The notes under the pieces: generated by a model
The model's database searches: none
What the model saw: only the letters and a program-made list of their open reading frames with translations
What the model was told of the DNA's origin: nothing
Made by a program: the position numbers and the translations under genes
In this document: piece after piece, positions 24,229 to 36,200 of the stretch
Layout of the letters: every line of letters begins with the position of its first letter
Position numbering within the stretch: position 1 is the stretch's first letter
Assembly: GCA_958450325.1 (NCBI GenBank)
Contig: OY288247.1
Coordinates: 61,817,701 to 61,881,700, forward strand
DNA: 64,000 bases
Origin: Agrostemma githago
Taxonomy: Eukaryota > Streptophyta > Magnoliopsida > Caryophyllales > Caryophyllaceae
Direction of reading: 5' to 3'

Positions 24229-27200
24229 CTCCATATTAATTATAATAACAATAACAATAATAATACTTCCCCTGTTTCATTTGATTCTTTACATCTGCTT
24301 TTTCACACTTGCCAATGCACGTTTTCTTTTGTCCATTTCTTTAGTTTCGTATTTTTGAAAATTATAAAAATTTGATATTTATAACGTACTCGATTAGACA
24401 ATTTTAACAAGATCTCACATGACTATATTTTATCGTAGATATTAGAAGTTATATCGAGAATTCCTCCCATTTATGAATAGTGCTCAAAAATCAAATGTAA
24501 AGAACCTATTGCAACAAAGGAAGTGCTATTATTAATGTGTCTTAACTTAACTTAACTTAAGTGAACTGAATGAGTGAAGTGAAGTGAACTGAATGTGTCT
24601 AAACTGAAAGTGTCTGAATATGAGTCCTAAAAAACAGGGCCTTAGTCCTTTTCTCTATGCCATTATTATGAAGAATTGACAAGGTCAATACATGATGAGC
24701 TCCCATGGTGTATGTTGTTAGCGGATAATATTGTATCATTGATGAAATTAGAGATGTGGTTGAGGAATCTTGAAATTTCGGAGACGATGTTGGAATCTAG
24801 TGGTCTGAGGTCGAGTGGGAAGAAGCCAAAATGTATGGAGTGTGGATTTAGTGGGGATGGAGGTAAGTATGCACATCACATCACAATTGATGGAGAGGTT
24901 GTTTGAGGTTATCACTTTGTAGGTATCTAGGATCTATTATACTCTAGAAAACAATGCAAAATTGGATGGAGATGTGACACATAGAATCAATATGGTTTTT
25001 GTGCGATCCAGGTATTCCGTAAAAAGTAAAAGAGTAATTTTACAATTAGGCATGCACTCTTATGTGGTACCAAGTGTTAGAGCGGTAAACCAGGGTCACA
25101 TACAAAAACTGAGTGTAGGAGAGATGTATGTCTCATTGCATTTGTGGCCATACAAAATACTCCCTCCGTCCCACTAAGGCCTCGTTTGGTTGCCTACTCA
25201 CTTCCCGGGAATTGCAACATCTCATGAATTGCATTCCTGGGGAGTTGTTTGGTTACCCAAAAATACAAAAATGGGGGAACTCAAACTTACCCCATCAGTT
25301 CCAATTCCTGCATGATGCGAGAAGTTGCTCACCGACCCCCCGCTGAGTTGCACTTCCCATATCCCAATTCCTTAAAATGACTTTTTTACCCTTCTTTACT
25401 CATCTATTTCTCACTTTATAACCCTAATTTCTCATTCAATTCTCCATCTACTATTTTCTCTCAACTCTTCTTCATTGTCTTCTTCTAAAAAAAAGTATTT
25501 TACTCACCAAAATCATTCATGGTAAATTACTTTCTTCGATCTTGTTATATAATATATTTTTTTGTCATTTTTTTAATGTAATTTGGTTACGATCTTGTTA
25601 TATACTCCCTCCGAGTTCCTATTATTGTCTCACTTTCCTTTTTGGGCTGAGTTTGATTTTTGTCCCACTTTCCTTTTTAGGCCATCAATGTGTGGTTCAC
25701 AATTACTCTCCAATTTCTCTCTCTTCCTCCTTTTTTGAACCACTCATTTCCCCTCCCTTATTTTCCACCCAAAACCTTTTGGGACAATAATAGGAACTCG
25801 GAGGGAGTAATATATTTCTTTGTCATTTTTTTTAATGTAATTTGGTTACGACTGCATATTATAGGGAAGACAATTTTAGATATTTTATAAGTTGCTGAAA
25901 AAAAAATCATAAGTTTTTATACCCTTAATTAATAAAGGGCATAATAGTCATTATAATCAAAATCATGGGAATTAGCTCGAGTTAACCAAACAAGATGCAG
26001 TAATTCAATTCCCGGGAAGTGTGAATTCCAGGATGTCAACCAAACAAATATTGCAAATTCCCGGGAAGTTGATGTGGGAAGTAACTTCCTGGTAATTGCA
26101 ACTTCCTCCAGGAAATAAGTTCCCGGATGAACCAAACGAGGCCTAAGATTGTCCTATATTTCTTTTTGGGTAGGTTCTTAAAGATTGTCCCATTTCTCTA
26201 CTTTCCTTTTTTGTCCATCCCTTTTTACAACTTCGTCCCTACCAAGTTAAAGTATTTACCATTTTGCCATCCATTAACCCACACCACCTCACAAGACAAT
26301 ATGACTCACCCTATAAAGAGTCATCATTGCCTACATACTCAATCATCACACCAATTTCTTAGTTATTGTGCAAAAGTTTATGTGACAATCATTTTGGGAC
26401 GGAGGGAGTATAGGTGAAGGAATGAGTTGGTTCAGGAGAAGGTAGAAGTTGCATCTTTTGAAGGGAAGATGCAGGTGCTTAAGGTGGTTTGCTCATGTGA
26501 GATGAAGGTCACAAAAGGCCTGGCTAGGAGACTTGGAAAGTGGAGAAAAGAAAAGATTGTCGAGTGAAAGGTAAGTGCAAAATAAACAGATTAGGGTGAT
26601 TGAAAATGATGTGATTTATTTGGGAATCATGGAAAACATGGCGTTGGAAAGGGGATTGTGGAGAAAAATATGTGTGATAGATATAGAATAATCTTTGGGC
26701 CGATGAGTTCAAAACTTGATCCATGTTAGCCAATTGCACATCGTTTTTGAGACTATAGTAGTTGTTTGGCACCTTTCATAGGCCACAAGATTCTTATGAG
26801 TCACAGAGTATTTGATTAGTCAGTATGGTAAAACGAGTGAAGCCATATACAGGAATGTATGTAATGAATTCATGAATTTTCTTCAATGCCTACTAATGCA
26901 GCTTACGTTGTAATACAATTGGTGACTAGCTTCGCAGGAATTATTTGTATTGTTTACTTATAAAGCTGCAATTGCATTATGATGCGAGCTTTTATTCTTA
27001 AATTATAATTTCTGCATCTTAAGTTTTGATCTTTATTGACATATCTACTTCGATATAGTTGCCATATGCTAAATACTCCGTATTAGTTTTGTAAATCACA
27101 TCTTTTGGTACCTTTTGATCATCCGCGATTCTGTACTGCTTATATGGTTACCCAACTGCTGACAAATTCTCTGTTCCATTTTAAATAACACATCATTTGC

Positions 27201-30200
27201 TATCCTAGTACTTCTGCTTTGGCTATTTTCACCTTGATGACTGCACTTCAATCCTATGTTGGCTATGTAGTAACACTTCATTCGTGGACATATCCTTGAC
27301 TTTATAATCTTACATATGTATGTATTTGGCTAGAATCAACTTTTCACTTTCTCGTCGAGCACTGGAAAGATCAATTGCCACCTGGGTTTCAACTTCAGGA
27401 AGCATCAATTGATCTCCCATTCGAGGGAGATGCCTGCCGATGCCACTTTATATTCCTTAAAGATCAGGGGACTGACTCAAATTTGGTTCTAAGATATCAA
27501 TGGTATATTGGTGAGAGGACTCTCTCGAGTTTTAAGGCCATTCCTGATGCCATTTCTGAGGTATTGAGTCTCTGCAGTCTGCACATGGATAACTGTTTAG
27601 AGCTCAACACAATTCCCTTAATACTTATGTTTGATAATTTTGATTCTGTATTTACAGGTTTACATTCCATCCCGTGACGATGTTGGAAAGTATCTGAAAG
27701 TTGAGTGCATCCCTGTATCAGGAGAGACAGAATTTCCACCTGTTTTTGCCATTTCTTCACCAGTGTTCCCTGGTATATAAAACCTAGCATTACATTGTTG
27801 TTCTGGTGATAGTACTTGTGTTGGTTTTAAAGATCTCTGTCTAAAATATTGGTCTCACTCTGTAGGTGTCTTAGACATATTCCGTGTCTAGTTACAGAAG
27901 TAACTTCATGTGACAAATTTTGTTCATAAGCATTGTTTCCATGTCATATATCTCTTCTGTAAACATCAAAGTTAAATCCGTGTTTTATAGAGCATTATAA
28001 TACTCCAGTAATTATGTGACAACTTTGTTTTCCTTGCTAATGACTAATTATTCATCAAACCTCTTAACGCCTCTCGTAGATTAATTGTCGTATCTGTTGC
28101 TTATTCAACTTGTATTATCTTTGAAGGAACCGGATGTCCTAAGGTCTTGAATCTTAATGTGAGTGGTGACCTTGTGGAAGGAAATGTCATCACGGGTTGT
28201 GCAGACGTTGCTTGGTGCGGAGGGACTCCTGGAAAAGGCGTTGCCAGGTACTTAATGACTCTTATGATTGAGACAAGTTGTCGCCTCACTGTTAACATTC
28301 TTAGGATTGATTTTTCCTACAAATTAATTTTCATATCCTCTTTTCGCTAATCTGGGACTGGAAAGGGATGTCAATTCGTCATATAGAAAGAACTGCAGAA
28401 AGTTGGTAAAACAATCAAACTATTTTCTTTTACAGACCTGAGGATTGATGAATGACATCTATCATCTATGTATATGGCTGTGACTGCCTGTGAGATATGA
28501 GCATATTGAGAAAAAAAAGCAAGTGATTCTCGTTTCTTTTTTTTTTTCTGACAAAAAATATATTACTATCACACAGTTGGCTGAGGAGAAAATGGAATAG
28601 CACTCCTGTGGTGATTGCTGGAGCTGAGGATGAAGAGTATCAGTTGGTTTTAGATGATGTTGATTCAAGTTTAGTTTTCATGTATACACCTATGACAAAA
28701 GAAGGCATGAAAGGCGAACCTCAGTATTCAATCACTGATTTTATAAAAGCAGGTTGGTAGTAGCCCTCGTTTGAATGTTCACATGCACTTTCCTATCATT
28801 CACATGTGTTGCAGTAGCCGAATAGTGCTTTGTACGGGCTCTATGCAGAGTTTGTTATGAACTATGTGTAATGGTTTTTAACTCCTTCTACCAATGTAGC
28901 CCTATTTAACTTTCATGCTTGAATGGTGTCGATTCTGATCATATTTTCTCTCTCTCAACGAGTTCCACATTAGATTCTGAATAACTGCATAAGGTGCAGT
29001 TACTTGCATTGACAATTTGACATTAGCCATCTTCATCGGAAAGCGATTATAACTCGAAGTCATCAAACCTCCTTGCATTTCTCTCTTTTATGCAAAAACT
29101 CATGAGACTCGCCTCACAAAGTAGAGGGCCAGCCATCATTTATCACCAACTTCCAACCACCCCTTTTTGACCACCTACAAAAACATTGTGCCATCGCCAC
29201 CATCAAATAACTAAATGAGCCCTTCCTCTAAAGGGTTCTTCAAGCCCTACTAGGGTGTCATCTTGTTTCAAGTAAGACTGTGAAGGTGCCATAGTATTCA
29301 GAATAAGACATTGAAAATCATACCTTGAATTAAAAACCCTTTTTTAGGCATACTAGTTTTTAGTTTCGCCAAGGCACCGGTGAAATGTAGCTAAAGGACG
29401 GGAAGGACTGGGTGGGTGAGGAGAAGGTTTCAGTGATGTAACACTTAACAGTGAAGGTGATGGAAGTTGGAGTGCGTGTTGTGGTGCTAGAGATGTTGAG
29501 AGGATTAGAAGGTTGGGGAGAGTGGTGGCCACATGGGATGGGCGGAGGTGGGCTTGAGCTGAGCAAGGCGGCACTGATGAAGGATAATGTCTTGGGGGTC
29601 ATGGGGACATTTTCCAATGGTAAATTGTATGGGTGGCTAATTGATAGTACAAAGGGCCAAGGAGGACATTGAAGAGTTTTTTACTTTCTTTTTTAAACGA
29701 TTAGGTGTAGAATCAGTTAATAATAATCAATGTGTGGGATTAGGCAAGTGCACATCTATAATTAAACGATAATGACAAAGGGTCTTAACTTATTTCTCAC
29801 TGTATACAATAACCTGGCTCCATATCCTTGTCCTGGCACCATATCCTGTGATAGCGAATTGTCTATGTATTTATTATTTGTACTAGAAAAGATGGCTGGC
29901 ACTTAATTTACCTTATTTATTTTTATGGCAGCTCCACCATCAGTCTCCAGTGTACGGATTACTGGAGACTATGTTGAAGGCAGCACTATTAAGGGTGCAG
30001 GGACATATTTTGGAGGACAAGAAGGCCCTAGCAAGTATGAGTGGCTACGTGAGAAAAAAGATTCTAGGTCAGTTCAGGTCTACTGTCCTTGTTTGGTTTT
30101 TGAGCCGTGATGAGTTATTCATGTCGTGTTCGTATTAGAAGACGGTAACCCTAATCCAACCTAATTAATTTTCATGTCGTGTTCATGTAACTCGATCACT

Positions 30201-33200
30201 TAAATGAGTTACATATTCTCATCCCTAATCCGTTATCTTCTTGTCGTGTCAATGATTGTCACCTCTATTTTTAAGTAATATAAATGAGTTGTTCTCTTGA
30301 AAATCCTATATAGTATATGAATCACTAAACTGGATGTACTTCTTTTCATTGTGAAGTACTCGTATTCAATGCACATTTCGATGCAGTTTTCATAGTGGGT
30401 CATTCGGAAAAGCCTCTTTGTGTAGCTAAGTGAGGGGTAGGGTTGCGTATATCTGAAACAACTTCCACCTCACCCCAATTTGCGGGAGCCCTTGGGGGTA
30501 ATATGATTGTTTTAAAAAAAAAAATTCCCGATGTTGTCTCTATGCGATACATATGGTATCACATTATTATGCTAGCAAAAGGGCGGGGTTGTGTATATCT
30601 GACTTCCTACCTTGCAATTGGTGGATGTTCTTGGGTTATGTGTTGTTTATTTGTTTCCTGTCTGTCATACATACTATGGTCCAATAGTGCATTATTATAT
30701 CTACTCCCTCTTATTCATTGTGTTCTTCCCATATTGTTTTGGCACAACTCAAAAAGAGTAAATTGTTGATATACACCTTGTAAATGGAAAAGGATGCTGA
30801 AACGTCAATATCTAAAAGAGGAAAGTAGGAAGAACGCCACGATTCCTGCTAAAGGAAGTGGAAAGAACACTGAATATGAGGTAGTAATTTATTTGCCCAT
30901 GGTAAAAAAAGGTATCTCTGGTTGTCTGTTCATTTTTTTTGCAGAGATTACGAATTGGTCTTAACTGGTAGTGCTGAATACACCCTGACGAAAGATGATG
31001 TTGGCAATCACGTTGCGTTCAGATATATACCTGTCAATTTTGAGGGTATATTTTCTCACTTTTTATATGAGGTTGAGTTATGTTTCTATTCTATATGCAC
31101 ACTTACTTGTAGTCTGTCTATTGGCTTGCAGGTAGAGAAGGTGAACCATCGTCTGTGATTTCGGATATAGTAAGACGAGGTGATTCAGGCTGAAATCCGA
31201 ACTATAATACATTAGTTTTCTTTATTATGGTGTAGGAATGGGTAAATAAGAAAGCTTGTGGGAGCATTTTCTTTTTTGTCCTTTGAAAATTTCTGGTGGT
31301 ACTTGGCTTTCCAGTAGGAAACAAAGCAGTCACTTCGTGTTTGTTATTGACTTCTCGCCTTTCTTGGAGTTTCGTCGGTTATATTTTGTGAAGTTTTCTT
31401 TGTCTTCTCTTTATTTGAGCTGGGCTCAGTGTTCCTCGAGATGTGACAGTGGACTCTAGATGACAGATAAATAAGTCTGAGATTAACAGTAACGTTGTGT
31501 GGAGAATGGTCCCTTGGGCTAATTGATCCTGTATTTGGAAGGAGAGGAATGAGGCAAATGTGTTTTTATTATGTTAAAGAATAAAATCATTTAAACATTT
31601 TTGCCTGAAGTTTTTGGTTGAGTTGGTTCCTTAGAGCTAATGTTTGACAGTTTGAGTCACACCACCTGTCAGTGGAACATTAGCCTATTAGCACCAGGAG
31701 GAGGCCGAGGCCTGCGTATATCCACACTTCAAGCCCAAAGACTGTTCGTGTGAGGGAGCGTGTTAGAGTATAAAATCATTTGTGGCACTCCAATCATCAC
31801 TTTAAGGTTTTGATTGAGTTTGTTCTTTGACAATTAACTAGTTAAATCCTGAAATTCTTGTATGATTGGAGTTTGATAATTTGTCCAAAGGTTAATTTGT
31901 TGCTGCTCCATTTTGTGAACGAGGCTTCAGCATTAGTCCCCGGGCTTGATTTTAGCTTTACCCTTATGTATATGGGTCGAATCTATGTTTTAATTGGGTT
32001 CACACCCTTGTTTTTTTATATACACATGACTCCACTAGATTACTCAAATCTAAAGGAAAGGTAATTTCCTACAATGAAGAAATTTAAAACTAATTTTAGC
32101 ATAATATTGATTATATGAAGTGATTTAGTTTAGTGTCGTTGGTCTTGACTCTTGAGTCTCTAGTGACTGCATTGTTTGCAGTATCATTTGTATTTGATAA
32201 CTTGAATTCGGTACTTTTTAAACCCTCCATTCTAGATTTGATTTAGTGAAAAACCAACAAAATGTGCTTAATATAATTCATGGAGCATGTAAACTAATCA
32301 TTTACTGAATCGCATGGAGCGCTTAGTCATTCTATTAATCTCAATTTTGCAGCTCCCCCGAGGGTAATAAACTTAAGGATAATCGGCGAACTTAGAGAGG
32401 GAACTAAGGTTACTATAACCGGTACAGTCACTGGGGGAACAGAAAGTGCCAGCAGAGTTCAGTGGTTTAAATCTAGATCTTCTTTCTTTTCTGGTGAGGA
32501 TGGCCTTGAAGCCTTAAGTATGTCAAAGATTGCAAAGGTGGGTTACTGCATGTAAACTTGTAAAGTCCAAGGAATTTTTTTTTGTGCTTATGCCTCTCGG
32601 GGCAATTTCATTAAATACTGTGTAGGCCATTCGGATACCATTGGGAGCAGTTAGTCATTACATTGTTGCTAAGTTTACTCCCATGACGCCTGATGGGGAA
32701 GCTGGTGAGCCGACGTTTGTGATTTCTGAGAGGACTGTTGAGAGTAAGTGCATTTTTTTCTTACTCTTGAATTTCGCTATCCATAAAATAGAAAGTATAG
32801 AACCTTTTAAGACCCTAAATAGTCTAAATACTAGTCTGACTTTGTTTTGTGTTTGAGTTGCAATAAAGAGTTATTCTGTTGTAGCTTTTCTATGTTTCAT
32901 CCAGTGTGCAAATGGAGTAGCTTTTCTGTAAAACTATACCATCATTTAGAAGTGCAGGAAGTACTATTTTAAGTTGATGGAAAAGGTGGAGTTAGTTGTT
33001 ATCTTTCAGACAAGACTAATCGCTGCACTACGTCTTACAGCTCTTCCACCAAGCCTTAATTTCCTGTCCATAACTGGTGATTTTGCGGAAGGAGAAATGT
33101 TAACAGCTTCCTATGGGTACATAGGCGGCCATGAAGGAAAAAGCATCTATAACTGGTATCTTCACGAGGTAAGAGTTGTGCACTTATTAGTTTGATGTCC

Positions 33201-36200
33201 GTTTCCTATTCTGGTGGAGCCAAAGACTTGCTCTTCTTTGGTTTTATAATATAATGCAAAATGGCTCACTAACTCACTTAACGGTTTCTATTTCTCTTTA
33301 AAGCAAGGTAACCGTCTCTTTATGCATACTTCGACACGTTTTTCAGTATGGGTCATCTGGAAATGTTTTTATGCTTTCTAAACAGGGGTGGGTCTGCTCA
33401 AATCCGACTTTATTACCTTGCCGTATATGGGATTGAAGGAGCCTTCAAGGCATTGAGGGTACCTGGGTAATACTGTTTTTGCAACATTGAAGTTGATACA
33501 CATAACTACCCCTCCCATATAGTGATGTCTCATGTGTCATCCTTAGCCTTATAATAACTGCCCTGAACTGTTAGAACTTCGGGTGGCACGGGCATAATCA
33601 AAACTTACGTACAAAGAACCAAAACCGGAACAACGAAAAGAAAAGAACAACTTGAATATCTTGTACAATTGTGCACTCAAACACTTTCCTCCAAGTATAA
33701 TCAACCCGGGTTGTACGATTTTCATGTAGGATAAAACTACATGCAATACACTCTTGATTCCGACACACTAAAATTTAAAGCACAAACTTTAGGAGAATGA
33801 GTCTATCTCATACAAAGAAGGAGAAGAAGAGAAGGATGAAGTTTTCTTTCTTTCTCTTATGAATGATCAAGTCACTAAAAGCAAGTTATGAAAAGATGTT
33901 TATATATAATCACCAAAGGAGACATTAAAATTAGTCGGAATAAGTTAGCTTTCGAAAATTGCTCATTAAAGGCGAAAACAAAGTCCTCATCCATTAATCC
34001 TGATCGGGGTCGTAGCAAAATATAAACGGATGAAACTGGGTGATTTACCTTCACCCCGCCATCGGCCTAGTCAACCCCGATCGAGGCCATCTTTTGCAAG
34101 CAAAATAACTTTACTTGATTATATATAAACCGGAAGCTTGTTCTATGCTTAGACAAGTGTGCACTCCGCACTCCTTACTCGTCATATAGCTAAACCGAGT
34201 TAGCCCCTTTTTTGTAACTTATCCCCGACTACACCAAATGACACGACGATTTACTTAAATCACCGAAATTCCTTTATTATTTGAGTGTAATCCTTGGTTA
34301 GCAAACCAATAAACAACCAACTCCTATCATGACATTATCATGAAGATTGAATAAGTGAAGATATTGTCCATTGCATTCAGAAAGCATATGAAAAGTCAAC
34401 CGCGAATTGTCTAACTTCATGCTTCATATAGGTGAATCTTTGATCGTGCTAATCTTCACCCTATTCATGCATGTAATAACATATACCTTTGGGACATTAT
34501 CATGTGTTCAAGTCAATGATAGTAGGCCTTCCACATTGAATTATGCACATAACGTCTATTGAAGGGTAATCGGGTATTCTACCACAAAAGACTTATAGGG
34601 GCTAAACCATCCCAATAACCGACTTTATATGAAGTCGCTAGTTGATCGCGATCAAAGCGATCTTATAAAAACAACCAAAGTCACTAAGTTTGTGATAGTA
34701 AATATACCGTGTCTGCGGGTGCTGCAGTCACCATTCATTTCAACAACTTAACCAAAATAGTATCACTATCATAAACAAGAGCAACATGAGTCCAATACTT
34801 AACAACATAGCCTATTCACGGGCTATAACTATGTAACGCTATGAATTTGGATTCCATTTTAAAAACTTTTAATGCAAATTCGTTTCTTTTATAACCATGA
34901 ATCAATGGTCTCTCCTCAAACATATAAACACTACCAAGTAGAAACAACCATCTACACAGTCCCTCAGGAAAACCGACATAGGGCAAACCAAATTAATGAT
35001 TATCTTGTATCTTTCACACTTGCTTAATTGCTTAGTTGTATTAGCTTAACCACTATACACACTCTCAACCTAAAGCATAGCGGATACACGTGTCTTACTC
35101 GACCCGTAAGGCCATAAGTTAAATACTCTCACACTTGCTAAAACCAAGGATCACATTAGCCCCATGTCCTCTCCTTGATAGAAAGACATGAAGAATAAAC
35201 CGCCGGCCTTATCCTTTTGATCTATGCCAAAGATCAACTTATAGCGCACAACAAATGACTATCTCAAAAGTTGTACACTTAATGTTATTGATTTCTACAA
35301 GGCCAGGCCACCATCACACCATATATGAAACAATAAATTACACTACAACACTATTAAACAAACAACCAAACATCCATAAAACAAATAGTTCGTCACAACT
35401 TCCTCTCACACTAATAAACAACCGAAATTACTTTTTCCTAACGAAGGTTTACTCAATCTTAACGAATTTTTCTAAAAATTTCCAACTTTACCCTTTATGA
35501 ACCTTTCACCTAATCTAACAATTTGTACCAAATTAGCTCATCTCTTCTAGCAATTTATACCTTTTTTCTCAATTTACATCCTTTATTCCTTAATCAATCA
35601 AACACTTCCAAAAATCATGAATTCTGATTCCATCATTGATGAAGTAATATTAATTTTTACTTATTAACTTAATTGAGTTGTTTAGGGTTTGATTACTTTA
35701 ATTGATTTATTTATTGATATTGGTGGGGTGGGTAAATTCCAAATGTGCCAGGACCATGTTGCATTGTTGTTGTAGTTGAAATCAAACAAGAAAATATGGC
35801 ACGAAACATATGTTTTACTGTTAGATCTAGTATTCGATCATGAATTACAATTACGAAGTACTCCAATTTTGATGAGCAGTCTTATTCCTTAATTCCTTAT
35901 CAGCATGTAAATGACTATAAATATTTACTACAGTTGGTTGGCATTGATTGACGTCGTTGTGCGGAGAGACGGGTTCCGGTAGTTCTTTGTTTGTGTTTTT
36001 GGCGGTGGTAGTTAGTGTTGGTGGTGGTGGTTAGAATTCATGGATTTTTTTTAGAGAGAATTAGCAAAACACTCTTTAGAAGGTGGAGAAATGAGAGGGA
36101 CAAATTGGTAAAATATCGTTAGGATCGAGTAAAAGCTCGTTAGGAAAAAGCACGACCCAACAATAACTTGAATATTTATGAGTCTACAAGAGTGAGAGAT

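Larger units (their letters stand above)
25160..26408. mobile_element. Outer Stowaway-like MITE of a three-level nest
   Basis: CTCCCTCCGTCCCA at the left and TGGGACGGAGGGAG at the right are near-perfect inverted ends, with TA on each side (25158-25159 and 26409-26410). Its own sequence is only about 280 bp; the rest is the Tourist-like insertion at 25178-26143. Confidence 0.85.
24655..26720 (+). mobile_element. RTE-type LINE relic (RT and C-terminus), split by nested MITEs
   Basis: Left part (24676-25150): RT motif block DELPWCMLLADNIV, a decayed FADD box, then KCMECGFS and a DGDVTHRI stretch followed by the IQKLSVGEM block. Right part (26409-26720): VQEKVEVASFEGKMQVL and MENMALERGLWR, the conserved end of RTE RT proteins. 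The two parts are in family order and are separated only by the insertion at 25160-26408. Stops and frameshifts throughout. Same strand as AIR9, inside its intron 9. Confidence 0.75.

Noticed and set aside
29353..29672. Overlapping ORFs on both strands in intron 13
   Set aside because: Products are low-complexity Pro/Ser/His or Gly/Val sequences of GC-rich intron DNA, with no family match.
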